A stretch of DNA of 64,000 bases, taken from positions 124,001-188,000 of the forward strand of contig NZ_JAMKYL010000001.1 in NCBI RefSeq assembly GCF_027158465.1, read 5' to 3'. Below are positions 1 through 8,868 of this stretch, in pieces (the stretch's first letter is position 1; every line of letters starts with the position of its first letter). This stretch comes from Oxalobacter paeniformigenes. Lineage in GTDB: Bacteria > Pseudomonadota > Gammaproteobacteria > Burkholderiales > Burkholderiaceae_D. A model generated the notes under the pieces. That model had not been told where the DNA came from, did not search any database, and worked only from the letters and a program-made list of their open reading frames with translations. The position numbers and the translations under genes were made by a program.

Positions 1-179
1 CGTCCCTTGCAGTTAAGGAGCAGCGAGACGGACTGGACGAAATGCCCGGCATCTTCCTGGAGAAAACGTTTTCTGAGGGTTTCCAGTGCGTGTGCCTCGA
101 TCTGAAGTGTATCGTCTGCGAGTTTGAGCAGGCGATCCGTATCGATGGACGGTTTGTTTTGGGTGACTTCTTTGTTCAT
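1..179 (-). CDS. kdsD: Arabinose-5-phosphate isomerase, N-terminal part (cut by window edge)
   Basis: Only the first 59 codons are inside the window; the gene runs off the left edge on the minus strand. The visible part (MNKEVTQNK start, then a helix ending FVQSVSLLLNCKGR) matches the N-terminus of the KpsF/GutQ/KdsD family, whose members isomerise ribulose-5-phosphate to arabinose-5-phosphate for Kdo and LPS synthesis in the cytoplasm. The SIS and CBS domains lie outside. A divergent KefB/C-type antiporter follows, an arrangement common in Burkholderiales. The start at 179 has no clear Shine-Dalgarno sequence; a TATACT box lies only about 7 nt upstream of it, so the start is plausible but not certain. 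Confidence 0.8.
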   Translation of the reverse strand, partial: MNKEVTQNKPSIDTDRLLKLADDTLQIEAHALETLRKRFLQEDAGHFVQSVSLLLNCKG

Positions 180-465
180 GATGAAAGTATAAACGAATTA
201 TCCGGGCATGAATCCTGCTTGTACGGCAAAATGATATGCCGGAAATTCAGGCATGTCTGTCGTATGGGGTATTTTACCGATGTTTGCCGGTGGCGCGGAT
301 GTAACACTTCGTCACAAATGGGGAACATCGGGCAAAGACGAATTTGGATACAATAGCATCTGCATAAACGGGTATGTCCATGGGAACGTATGATGTAAAA
401 GTGCGTTCCGCATAAAAGCGGACGGTCGTTTTTGTCTGTTAAATAAAGCGCAGTTATTCCATTTC

Positions 466-2451
466 ATGCAATCATCCCTAGAATTTGTTTTGCTGATGCT
501 GGGCGCCGCCGTGATCGGCGTGGTCATTTTCCGCTATCTTCAGCTGCCTTCGATTCTGGGGTATCTTGCCGTCGGTGTCGCAATTGGTCCGCATTCGACA
601 GGGCTGGTCAGCGATACGCAATCTCTTGAAGGGCTGGCCGAATTCGGGGTGGTTTTCCTGATGTTTACCGTCGGGCTGGAATTTTCCCTGTCACAGTTGC
701 TGGCCATGCGCAAAATCGTTTTCGGGCTGGGACTGGCTCAGGTATCGATTTCGATGGTGGGTTCCATCATTTTAACGTTTGCCATCGTTTTCGTTTTGCC
801 GCAGCTGGGAACGACGACATGGCAGGCGGCACTGGCTCTGGGGGGCGCATGGGCGATGTCTTCGACGGCGATCGTATCGAAGATGCTCGCGGAACGCATG
901 GAACTTGAAACGGATTACGGGCGCCGTGTCATCGGCATTCTCCTGTTTCAGGATCTGGCGGTCGTGTTGCTGCTCATCATCGTGCCGACGCTGGCGCATG
1001 GAACCGGCGATATTTTGCTGATCATCGGTATGGCGCTGGGCAAGACTGCGGTGGTGCTGGTGCTTTTGCTGTTTGTCGGCAAAAAGTTCATGAACAAGTG
1101 GCTCGAGATCGTGGCAAGGCGCAATTCTCAGGAATTGTTCATGCTGAACCTGCTTCTGATGACGCTGGGTGCGGCATGGATCACGGAACAGGCAGGCCTT
1201 TCCATGGAACTCGGCGCTTTCATCGCCGGTATGCTGATTTCCGAGACGCGTTACAAAAACGAGGTGGATGTCGATATCAAGTCGTTCCGTGACGTATTGC
1301 TTGGCCTTTTCTTCATCACGATCGGCATGATGCTCGATATGAGTCTGGTACTCCACTACTGGTGGTTTGTCCTGCTCATTATCGTTTCCGCGTTCTTGTA
1401 CAAGTTTGCGCTGGCTGCATGGCTGACGCGCCTGTTCGGCGCGTCGCGCGGGGTCAGTCTCAAAACCGGGTTGGCACTGGCTCAGGCGGGTGAATTCAGT
1501 TTCGTTCTGGTCAACCAGATATCCGGACTGCAAATGGTGGAACCATGGGTCGTGCAGGTTACGATGGCATCCATGGTGTTGTCGATGCTGGCGGCTCCGT
1601 TCATCATTCTCAATGCCGACAAGATCGTCATGCGTTTTTCGGCCAATGAATGGATACAGCAATCGCTGGAACTCACGAAAATCGCCAGTAGTTCGATGGC
1701 ATTGCAGCGGCATGTCATTCTCGCCGGTTTCGGCAGAACCGGACAGAATATCGCGACCTTGCTCGAGGAAGAGCAGGTGCCTTATCGCGCACTCGATCTG
1801 GATCTGGAGAGAGTCAGGAAAGCGGAGGCTGCCGGTGCCAATGTGTCCTATGCCGACGCGACGCGCAGGGAAAGTCTGGTTGCGGCCGGTATTCACCGGG
1901 CCTCTTCCCTGATCATCACGTTCGCCAATATCCATGCGGCTTTGCGGGTGCTTTATTACGCCAAGGAGTTGGCGCCGAATTTGCCGGTGATCGTGCGCAG
2001 TTACGATGATTCCGATTTCGACAAGCTCAAGGCAGCCGGGGCCGATGAAGTGGTTCCGGAAGTCATCGAAAGCAGTCTGGTACTGACATCACACGCTTTC
2101 ATGGTATACGGTATTCCGACAAAACGTATCGTCAAACGCGCACAGGCCGCCAGAGCGTCGCGTTATGCCAGACTGAGGGAATATTTCCACGGTGAAACCG
2201 ATGCCGTGCCGACGGATACCGAATCATACTGGCGCCTGCATGCCTTGCGTTTGCCTGCCGGAGCATCGGCGATCGGCAAGACCGTCGGCGAGCTGGATTT
2301 GCCAGCAAACCATGTCGAGATTACCGCTATCCGGCGAGGTACGGAGAAACTGACCGTAAAAGACGATCTGGTGTTTTGTGAAAACGATGTGCTGGTATTG
2401 CGAGGGACATCCGAAGGTATCGCGATCGTCGAGGATTTATTGCTGAAATGA
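466..2451 (+). CDS. CPA2-family monovalent cation:proton antiporter (KefB/KefC type)
   Basis: Inner-membrane K+ or Na+/H+ antiporter of 661 aa. The first 390 or so residues are almost entirely hydrophobic segments of a Na+/H+ exchanger domain. A TrkA-N nucleotide-binding domain follows from about residue 410, with the Rossmann motif GFGRTG near 418, and a TrkA-C domain closes the protein (about 575-661). Order and length fit the KefB/KefC/YbaL group. The NAD(H)-type RCK domain suggests redox or ligand gating, but the substrate and any glutathione control cannot be read from the sequence. It is divergent from kdsD and convergent with uvrA. No strong ribosome binding site precedes the ATG. Confidence 0.9.
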   Translation: MQSSLEFVLLMLGAAVIGVVIFRYLQLPSILGYLAVGVAIGPHSTGLVSDTQSLEGLAEFGVVFLMFTVGLEFSLSQLLAMRKIVFGLGLAQVSISMVGSIILTFAIVFVLPQLGTTTWQAALALGGAWAMSSTAIVSKMLAERMELETDYGRRVIGILLFQDLAVVLLLIIVPTLAHGTGDILLIIGMALGKTAVVLVLLLFVGKKFMNKWLEIVARRNSQELFMLNLLLMTLGAAWITEQAGLSMELGAFIAGMLISETRYKNEVDVDIKSFRDVLLGLFFITIGMMLDMSLVLHYWWFVLLIIVSAFLYKFALAAWLTRLFGASRGVSLKTGLALAQAGEFSFVLVNQISGLQMVEPWVVQVTMASMVLSMLAAPFIILNADKIVMRFSANEWIQQSLELTKIASSSMALQRHVILAGFGRTGQNIATLLEEEQVPYRALDLDLERVRKAEAAGANVSYADATRRESLVAAGIHRASSLIITFANIHAALRVLYYAKELAPNLPVIVRSYDDSDFDKLKAAGADEVVPEVIESSLVLTSHAFMVYGIPTKRIVKRAQAARASRYARLREYFHGETDAVPTDTESYWRLHALRLPAGASAIGKTVGELDLPANHVEITAIRRGTEKLTVKDDLVFCENDVLVLRGTSEGIAIVEDLLLK

Positions 2452-2453
2452 TG

Positions 2454-2490
2454 TGCATGACCGGCCTTTTTTCGGTGTGCCGGTCATGCA
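2454..2490. terminator. Inverted repeat between convergent kef-type gene and uvrA
   Basis: A perfect 12-bp inverted repeat (TGCATGACCGGC at 2454-2465 and its complement at 2479-2490) with a 13-nt loop that includes TTTTTT. It starts two bases after the antiporter stop codon and ends before the uvrA stop. The position fits a bidirectional transcript end, but there is no T-run directly after the stem on either strand, so a classical rho-independent terminator is not certain. Confidence 0.45.
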
Positions 2491-2501
2491 GGGTATGTGA
2501 C

Positions 2502-5375
2502 TTATGGTTTTTTGCGCGGTTTGAGCATGCCTTTCAAATAGCGTCCGGTTATGCTGGCGGATTTGCGTGCGATTTCTTCCGGTGTTCCGGTAGCGATGAT
2601 TCTGCCGCCGCCCGCGCCGCCTTCCGGCCCCAGATCGACTATCCAGTCGGCGGTCTTGATGACATCGAGATTGTGTTCGATGACGACGACGGTATTGCCC
2701 TGGTCGCGCAGACGGTGAATGACTTTCAGCAGCATGTCGATATCCTGGAAATGCAGGCCGGTCGTCGGTTCGTCCAGAATATAGAGGGTACGTCCCGTAT
2801 CCCGTTTCGACAGTTCCAGTGAGAGTTTGACGCGCTGTGCTTCGCCGCCAGAGAGTGTGGTGGCGCTCTGTCCCAGACGGATATATCCCAGCCCGACGTC
2901 GAGCAGGGTTTGCAGCCGTCTCGCGATGGCGGGAACCGGCCGGAAGAATTCGAACGCTTCCTCGACGGTCATGTTCAGCACGTCGGAAATATTCTTGTCC
3001 TTGTAAGCGATTTCCAGCGTTTCGCGATTGTAGCGTTTGCCGTGGCAGACGTCGCAGGGGACGTACATGTCCGGCAGGAAATGCATTTCCACCTTGATGA
3101 CACCGTCGCCCTGACAGGATTCGCAGCGGCCTCCCTTGACGTTGAAAGAGAAACGTCCGGCGGTATAGCCTCTCTCGCGGGCTTGAGGAACACCGGCGAA
3201 CAGTTCCCGGATCGGAGTGAAAAGACCGGTGTAAGTCGCCGGATTCGAACGCGGTGTCCGGCCGATCGGTGCCTGATTGACGGAAATGACCTTGTCGAAA
3301 TGTTCCAGTCCCTCGATCGCTTCGTAAGGTGCGGGCTCGGTTTGCGAACCGTACAGATGGTGTGAGACGGCTGCATAGAGTGTGTCGTTGATAAGGGTCG
3401 ATTTTCCCGATCCCGAAACGCCGGTCACGCAGGTCAGCAGGCCGACAGGGAGTTCCAGCGTGACGTTTTTCAGATTGTTGCCGGAAGCGCCGCGGATGAC
3501 CAGTTGCCGTTCCTTGTCGGGTTTGACCCGTTTCGACGGTACATCGATGGACAGTGTCCCGTTGAGATATTTTGCGGTCAGCGATTGTCCGGATTGCAGG
3601 ATTTCCTCAGGTGAACCACTGGCCACGACGTTGCCGCCATGTACCCCGGCGCCTGGTCCCATATCGACGATGAAATCCGCCGTCCGGATGGCGTCTTCAT
3701 CGTGTTCCACGACGATGACGGTATTGCCGATGTCGCGCAAGTGCTTGAGTGTGGCGATCAACCGGTCGTTGTCGCGCTGGTGCAATCCGATAGACGGTTC
3801 GTCCAGCACATACATGACGCCGGTCAACCCGCTGCCGATCTGCGAGGCAAGACGGATACGCTGGGATTCGCCGCCGGAGAGCGTTTCCGCGCTGCGGTCC
3901 AGCGACAGATAGTCCAGACCGACATTGTTCAGGAAATGCAAACGCGAGACGATTTCGTTGATGATGCGTTTGGCGATGTCTTTTTTTGCGCCGGTCAGCG
4001 ACAGATTTTCGAAATAGGTCAGTGCTTCGTCCAACGGCAGGCGGGTCAGTTCGTGAATGGCATGTTTTTGCTCGCCTTCGCCAACCATGACGAAGCGTGC
4101 TTCGGTCCTGAGACGTGCGCCATGACATGCGGGGCAGGCACGTTCGTTGATGAGTTTGGCAAGGTCTTCACGAACTGCCATGGAATCGGTTTCGCGATAG
4201 CGGCGTTCCAGATTGTTCAGAATGCCTTCAAAGCTGTGTTCGCGTATCCACGGACGGCCGTGGCTGTTCAGATAAGTGAATGGTATTTTTTCTTTTCCGG
4301 AACCGTACAGTACGATATGACGGATATTTTCCGGCAGTTCTTCGTAAGGCGTATTGATATCGAAATGGTAGTGATCCGCCAGGTTTTGCAACATCTGGAA
4401 ATAAAACGGATTGCGCCGGTCCCAGCCCTTGACTGCGCCTGCCGCCAGCGACAGGCCTGGAAAGAGGACGACACGTGCCGGGTCGAAAAATTCGATGTGT
4501 CCAAGACCGTCGCATTCAGGACATGCCCCCATCGGATTGTTGAACGAAAACAGTCTCGGTTCCAGTTCGTGCAGCGAGTAGCCGCATTCAGGACAGGCGA
4601 ACTGGTTGGAAAAAACCTGTTCTTCGCCGGTGTCCATATTGACGGCCAGCGCACGACCTTCTGCTATGCGCAATGCTGTCTCGAAACTTTCCGCCAGACG
4701 TTGCTTGATGTCCGGGTTGATTCTGACGCGGTCGACTACGACGTCGATGGTGTGTTTTTCGTTTTTTTTCAGTGCGGGCAATTCATCCACATCGACGACG
4801 GTTGCCGGGCGGGTACCGCTTTTGACGCGGAAACGGATGAAACCCTGTGCCTGCATCTGTTCGAACAGATCGGCGTGTTCACCTTTGCGGTTTGCGACGA
4901 CCGGTGCCAGAATCATCAGTCGCGTGCCTTCAGGCATGGCCAGAACCGTATCGACCATCTGGGATACGGACTGGGCGGTCAGCGGGTTTTCCGGATGCTG
5001 CGGACAATGCGGCGTGCCGACGCGGGCGAACAGCAGCCGCAGATAGTCGTAGATTTCGGTGACGGTGCCGATGGTCGATCGCGGATTATGCGAAGTGGCT
5101 TTCTGATCGATGGCGATAGCCGGGGACAGACCCTCGATCAGGTCTACATCCGGTTTTTCCATCAGTTGGAGAAACTGGCGTGCATAGGCAGAGAGTGATT
5201 CGACATAACGCCGCTGGCCTTCAGCATACAGGGTATCGAAAGCCAGCGATGATTTTCCGGACCCAGAGAGGCCGGTAATGACGATCAGTTTATTGCGCGG
5301 CAGGTCAATTGCGATATTTTTCAGATTGTGTGTTCTTGCGCCGCGGATAACGATTTTTTCTTGATTTTCCGACAT
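2502..5375 (-). CDS. uvrA: UvrABC excinuclease subunit A
   Basis: DNA-damage recognition ATPase of nucleotide excision repair, 957 aa (E. coli UvrA is 940). It has two ABC modules. The first Walker A is GLSGSGKSS at residues 35-43 and its signature is LSGGESQR; the second Walker A is GVSGSGKST with signature LSGGEAQR. Two zinc-binding CxxC pairs are visible, CPEC/CPEC in the first half and CESC/CDVC in the second. It works with UvrB and UvrC on DNA in the cytoplasm. A perfect LexA-type box lies 32 bp upstream of the start, so SOS control is likely. The gene is transcribed alone, divergent from ssb. Confidence 0.98.
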   Translation of the reverse strand: MSENQEKIVIRGARTHNLKNIAIDLPRNKLIVITGLSGSGKSSLAFDTLYAEGQRRYVESLSAYARQFLQLMEKPDVDLIEGLSPAIAIDQKATSHNPRSTIGTVTEIYDYLRLLFARVGTPHCPQHPENPLTAQSVSQMVDTVLAMPEGTRLMILAPVVANRKGEHADLFEQMQAQGFIRFRVKSGTRPATVVDVDELPALKKNEKHTIDVVVDRVRINPDIKQRLAESFETALRIAEGRALAVNMDTGEEQVFSNQFACPECGYSLHELEPRLFSFNNPMGACPECDGLGHIEFFDPARVVLFPGLSLAAGAVKGWDRRNPFYFQMLQNLADHYHFDINTPYEELPENIRHIVLYGSGKEKIPFTYLNSHGRPWIREHSFEGILNNLERRYRETDSMAVREDLAKLINERACPACHGARLRTEARFVMVGEGEQKHAIHELTRLPLDEALTYFENLSLTGAKKDIAKRIINEIVSRLHFLNNVGLDYLSLDRSAETLSGGESQRIRLASQIGSGLTGVMYVLDEPSIGLHQRDNDRLIATLKHLRDIGNTVIVVEHDEDAIRTADFIVDMGPGAGVHGGNVVASGSPEEILQSGQSLTAKYLNGTLSIDVPSKRVKPDKERQLVIRGASGNNLKNVTLELPVGLLTCVTGVSGSGKSTLINDTLYAAVSHHLYGSQTEPAPYEAIEGLEHFDKVISVNQAPIGRTPRSNPATYTGLFTPIRELFAGVPQARERGYTAGRFSFNVKGGRCESCQGDGVIKVEMHFLPDMYVPCDVCHGKRYNRETLEIAYKDKNISDVLNMTVEEAFEFFRPVPAIARRLQTLLDVGLGYIRLGQSATTLSGGEAQRVKLSLELSKRDTGRTLYILDEPTTGLHFQDIDMLLKVIHRLRDQGNTVVVIEHNLDVIKTADWIVDLGPEGGAGGGRIIATGTPEEIARKSASITGRYLKGMLKPRKKP

Positions 5376-5406
5376 TGAAAAAGCAGTCCCGTTAATGAAT
5401 GGCAGA

Positions 5407-5422
5407 CTGTGAATGCATACAG
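5407..5422. promoter_or_regulatory. LexA (SOS) box upstream of uvrA
   Basis: The 16 bp CTGTGAATGCATACAG matches the proteobacterial LexA core CTGT-N8-ACAG exactly. It lies 32-47 bp upstream of the uvrA start. A possible minus-strand -10 (TATGAT, complement of 5434-5439) places the box at or just after the uvrA start of transcription, a good position for repression. It is also about 160 bp upstream of ssb and could affect both divergent genes. Confidence 0.8.
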
Positions 5423-5583
5423 GTTAATCCATTATCATAACGTATTTGACAGTCTTTCACAGAGTGCCGGTATCTTGTGCGCAATGGCAGGAATGTCGAG
5501 GATTTTTGCGTCTGGTCGCCGACTGTGTCATATAATGCAGTTTTGTTTACATTATCACCATTCATTCCCATCAGGAGAGAGTC

Positions 5584-6048
5584 ATGGCATCGATCAACAA
5601 GGTCATTATCGTCGGCAATCTCGGCCGCGATCCGGAAAACCGATATATGCCGAGCGGCGAACAGGTTACCAGTATTGCTGTTGCCACGACTGATCGCTGG
5701 CGCGACAAGGCGACCGGTGACATGAAGGAACAGACCGAATGGCACCGCATTTCCTTTTTCGGCAAACTTGCCGAAATCGCCGGCCAGTATCTGAAGAAGG
5801 GATCGCAGGTTTATGTCGAAGGGCGTATCCGGACACGCAAATATACTGACCGCGAAGGAATCGAACGTTATGCTACCGAAATTATCGGGGATACCATGCA
5901 GATGCTGGGCAGCCGTCAGGGTGCCGGTGATCCGCCGGAAGATCGTGGTTACCAGCCCGCCGCTCGTCAGACCCAGGGTAATGCCGCCCGCCAGCCCGCA
6001 AGCCGTGCGCCGGGATTGTCAGACATGGATGACGATATTCCGTTCTGA
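5584..6048 (+). CDS. ssb: Single-stranded DNA-binding protein
   Basis: Binds and protects ssDNA in replication, recombination and repair and recruits partners through its C-terminal tip. 154 aa. The N-terminal OB-fold starts MASINKVIIVGNLGRDPE and runs to about residue 110. A Gln/Pro/Arg/Ala-rich linker follows, ending in the acidic tip MDDDIPF, the canonical SSB tail. A good ribosome binding site, AGGAGAGA, precedes the ATG. The pairing of uvrA and ssb head to head with a LexA box between them is classical in proteobacteria. The gene ends in a strong terminator hairpin. Confidence 0.98.
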   Translation: MASINKVIIVGNLGRDPENRYMPSGEQVTSIAVATTDRWRDKATGDMKEQTEWHRISFFGKLAEIAGQYLKKGSQVYVEGRIRTRKYTDREGIERYATEIIGDTMQMLGSRQGAGDPPEDRGYQPAARQTQGNAARQPASRAPGLSDMDDDIPF

Positions 6049-6068
6049 AAACGAAGTGAAAACGCAAT

Positions 6069-6102
6069 GAGCCGGCTTCGGGTTCCCGAGCCGGCCTTTT
6101 TG
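6069..6102 (+). terminator. Rho-independent terminator of ssb
   Basis: GC-rich stem GCCGGC...CGGG (6071-6082) pairing with CCCGAGCCGGC (6085-6095), followed by TTTTT. It begins 20 nt after the ssb stop. It also overlaps the 5' end of the longest possible frame for the next gene, which argues for a downstream start there. Confidence 0.85.
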
Positions 6103-6156
6103 TTGTCTGTCTGGAATGTGCGGTATCGGCCGGTAAGCCGCTTTTTCACTACAGTT

Positions 6157-7347
6157 ATGGGTATGAAAATCAGGATAACCCCTTTCGCATGGGTCTGTTT
6201 CTCGATGTGCGTCGGCGTGATGGGAACGGCACTTATCAGTCCATTGTATGCGTTGTACAAGCAGGGGTGGCAACTGTCCAACAGTGATGTTACGCTGGTT
6301 TACACGGCGTATATGGGAGGTGCTTTTTTCGGATTGATGTGTCTGGGGCGTTTGCCGGACAAGATGGGTTTTTTGTCGGTCATGAAAAAAGGACTGATGC
6401 TCATGGGGATCGGGACGCTGGCAAGCATGCTGGCCAGTAATGTCCTGATACTCGATGGCGGGCGTTTTATGGTCGGAATCGCGTCGAGTATGTTGACGAC
6501 GAGTGCTTCTGTCGGTCTGGTTCAGCTTTCGGTGAAAAACGGGAACCTCCAGCGTGCCGCGACGATCACCAGTCTGTTGATCGCTTTCGGCTTCGGGCTG
6601 GGGCCGCTGGTCGGCGGTATCATGGGGCAGTGGCTGCCTTCCCCACTGAGGACGACTTATATACCGACCTTGTTGCTCGGGCTGTTTGCCGTCGTTGCAC
6701 TGGGCCGTCTCGATATCGAAGATGGTCGGAAAGGAAGACCGGATTTTCGCGATTTTCTTCCGAAACTGGTATGGGCGGACCGGCCGCGCTCACTGGTTTT
6801 CTTTTTGTCGAGTTTGTGTGCCTTTATCGCATTCGGCATATTCGGTTTGTATGCGTCGATGGTGCCGGTTTTCCTGCGTGACATGTTGCCCTGGCATGGC
6901 CCGTTCGTAAGCGGGACGTCGATCGCCATGATCCTGTTTCTGTCCGCCGGTGTGCAATTGTTTGCCGGCCGACTGCCGACACGGTGGAGCGGTTTTGCCG
7001 GCTTGCTGCTTCTGGCGTCCGGGCTGGCGCTGTTGCTTTCCGATATGTGGTTGCATTCTGTACCGGTATTCATACTGAGTGTGCTGGTCACTGCGACCGG
7101 ACATGGTATGTCGACCCTGGCGGGTATCACGATGGTCAACCGGCTGGCCGATACGCATAACCGTTCCGGCATGATTTCGACTTATCTGATGATCGGGTAT
7201 ATCGGCAGTATGCTGCCCTTGCTTTTGATGGGCTGGATGGCCGACCGTTGGGGTATGGACTGTGCATTGACCGTGTTTTGTTCGTTCATGATGGCGCTAT
7301 GCGTGACTGTTGCCGTCAGTTTTTTCCGTCATCCCGGAGTGCGCTAG
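6157..7347 (+). CDS. MFS transporter
   Basis: Major facilitator superfamily permease of about 396 aa with roughly 12 hydrophobic segments. The GRLPDKMG loop between TM2 and TM3 is the usual MFS motif A region. The overall look is that of a small-molecule or drug H+ antiporter, but the substrate is unknown. The frame is open back to 6067, but that stretch is the ssb terminator and encodes a non-membrane tail; the ATG at 6157 (or 6163) starts directly before TM1 (MGMKIRITPFAW) and is preferred. It is convergent with the next MFS gene; a small dyad (CTGTCCC G GGGACAG, 7366-7380) and a T-run lie between them. Confidence 0.85.
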   Translation: MGMKIRITPFAWVCFSMCVGVMGTALISPLYALYKQGWQLSNSDVTLVYTAYMGGAFFGLMCLGRLPDKMGFLSVMKKGLMLMGIGTLASMLASNVLILDGGRFMVGIASSMLTTSASVGLVQLSVKNGNLQRAATITSLLIAFGFGLGPLVGGIMGQWLPSPLRTTYIPTLLLGLFAVVALGRLDIEDGRKGRPDFRDFLPKLVWADRPRSLVFFLSSLCAFIAFGIFGLYASMVPVFLRDMLPWHGPFVSGTSIAMILFLSAGVQLFAGRLPTRWSGFAGLLLLASGLALLLSDMWLHSVPVFILSVLVTATGHGMSTLAGITMVNRLADTHNRSGMISTYLMIGYIGSMLPLLLMGWMADRWGMDCALTVFCSFMMALCVTVAVSFFRHPGVR

Positions 7348-7381
7348 CTGGATGGATCGGTTGCCCTGTCCCGGGGACAGT

Positions 7382-8707
7382 TCATTTTTTCTGCAAGCCG
7401 GTAATGATCCGTTTTCCGGCCAGCCAGACCACCAGGGCAAAAATACCTGTGGCGCACAGTGCCATACTGAAGCTGCCGGTGTATTCTCTGACGGTACCCA
7501 GTACCAGGGTCAGCATGACGTTGGCGATATTGGCGATCATGTTCATGAATCCGGCGGCGGTAGCCAGATAAACCGGCGACATGACACTGCCTGTCAGGCT
7601 GAAGATGGAGCCGTAATTGGAACCGCCGAGAATGGCGAGCAATATGCCGACTGCCAGCCCGATGCCTGGATGACCGGTCAATCCCAGTACGATATAGAGA
7701 ATGCCGATTGCCAAAACGGCGGTGTTGGTGATCCAGCTGCGTGAAAACCAGCGCAATAATGTGCTGCCGTAGGCACGGCCCAGTGTGCCGGCTAGCAGAA
7801 CGAAACCGGTAGCCAGACTCCATGTCATGGCTGTGCTGGTTTCATCCATATCTGCCAGAATGGACGGGAGCCATTGGCCGAGATTGTTCAATGTGCCGTA
7901 AGACAAACCGTGGAACATGCCAAGCGCCCAGATCGGAACGGAGGTAGAAACGGTACGGAGTGCCTGAAGCAGGTTGCCCAGCGAACCGGATGATGTGCTG
8001 GCGTTTTTACGGATATGGGCCGGCAGGAACAGTGACAAAACGGTAACGGTTACAGCCAGTGCAGCCGGGATGAGATAAGAGAAACGCCATGCCTGATCGC
8101 CGAGATAGGGCAGTGTGACGAAGGGCAGCATGGTGCCCAGACAGAAAGCGGCGCCTTGTATGCCTTGTGCCTGTGCGACTTTTTCGGGAGGGGCCAGCAT
8201 GCCGGTCACCTTGACGCCTGCCAGAAACAGGGTGCCGGAACTCAATCCGGCCATGAAACGCAATCCGGTCGCGAGCATCGGGTTGTCTGGGGCGACAAAT
8301 GGCAGGCAATTGGCGACGACAGCGATGGCGATGGCGATCAGAAAGCCACGGTATACGCCGATTTTGTCGAGAATCAGGCCGGCCGGAAGCTGGACCAAGC
8401 TGTGTGACCAGAGCAGGCCGCTCAAAAAGAGGGAAAGGCCGGCATAACCGATACCGAACAGGGACATGAATTGCGTGCTGAGCGGCGCGACACTCATGAA
8501 AAAATATCCTGCGCTGATACTGATGATGGCGGGAAACCAGATGATCGAAAACATGGTGTATGCGGTGTAACAGTAACTGGCCAGTAGCGAAAGGGCGACA
8601 AGCGTACAGGCTGGCTTTTCGTCTGGCAATATACCCAAGCACGGGTATGAACAAAAATACTTTTTTTGTTTTCGATTTATACGTTTTCTGAATAAATGTC
8701 GGAACAT
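7382..8707 (-). CDS. MFS transporter
   Basis: A second MFS permease with about 12 hydrophobic helices; the motif-A-like loop LILDKIGVYRG follows TM2. It is not visibly similar to the Oxalobacter oxalate:formate antiporter OxlT, so no substrate is proposed. The start is uncertain. The frame is open to 8857, the ATG at 8707 is used here, and the AT-rich stretch at 8640-8690 looks non-coding, so an in-frame TTG near 8640 could be the real start. It is divergent from the ZIP transporter gene. Confidence 0.8.
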   Translation of the reverse strand: MFRHLFRKRINRKQKKYFCSYPCLGILPDEKPACTLVALSLLASYCYTAYTMFSIIWFPAIISISAGYFFMSVAPLSTQFMSLFGIGYAGLSLFLSGLLWSHSLVQLPAGLILDKIGVYRGFLIAIAIAVVANCLPFVAPDNPMLATGLRFMAGLSSGTLFLAGVKVTGMLAPPEKVAQAQGIQGAAFCLGTMLPFVTLPYLGDQAWRFSYLIPAALAVTVTVLSLFLPAHIRKNASTSSGSLGNLLQALRTVSTSVPIWALGMFHGLSYGTLNNLGQWLPSILADMDETSTAMTWSLATGFVLLAGTLGRAYGSTLLRWFSRSWITNTAVLAIGILYIVLGLTGHPGIGLAVGILLAILGGSNYGSIFSLTGSVMSPVYLATAAGFMNMIANIANVMLTLVLGTVREYTGSFSMALCATGIFALVVWLAGKRIITGLQKK

Positions 8708-8868
8708 GACGGCAAGGTCGGTCGTATCGTACGGGGATTTGGTAACTGGGATATACTCGATCGGTGATGGCGGAAGGCAAGATGCCGTTTTTGCATGCCG
8801 GTATTTTCGGATACCGCGTTGTGGGGGTTGAACCATGCTGACGATAATGTCTGGCATGCGACTGGCGA

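Noticed and set aside
353..465. Hairpin (TCCGC ATAAAA GCGGA) and T-run upstream of the antiporter as a terminator or riboswitch
   Set aside because: The stem is only 5 bp, the T-run is displaced, and no known riboswitch pattern is visible.
3639..5198. 519-codon open frame antisense to uvrA
   Set aside because: uvrA on the minus strand is complete and canonical; this frame has no motif and no start signal.
6067..6156. N-terminal extension of the MFS transporter
   Set aside because: This part overlaps the ssb terminator hairpin and encodes no membrane or signal sequence.
7382..8707. Oxalate:formate antiporter (OxlT) identity for the MFS gene
   Set aside because: The sequence does not resemble OxlT as I remember it; only general MFS features are present.
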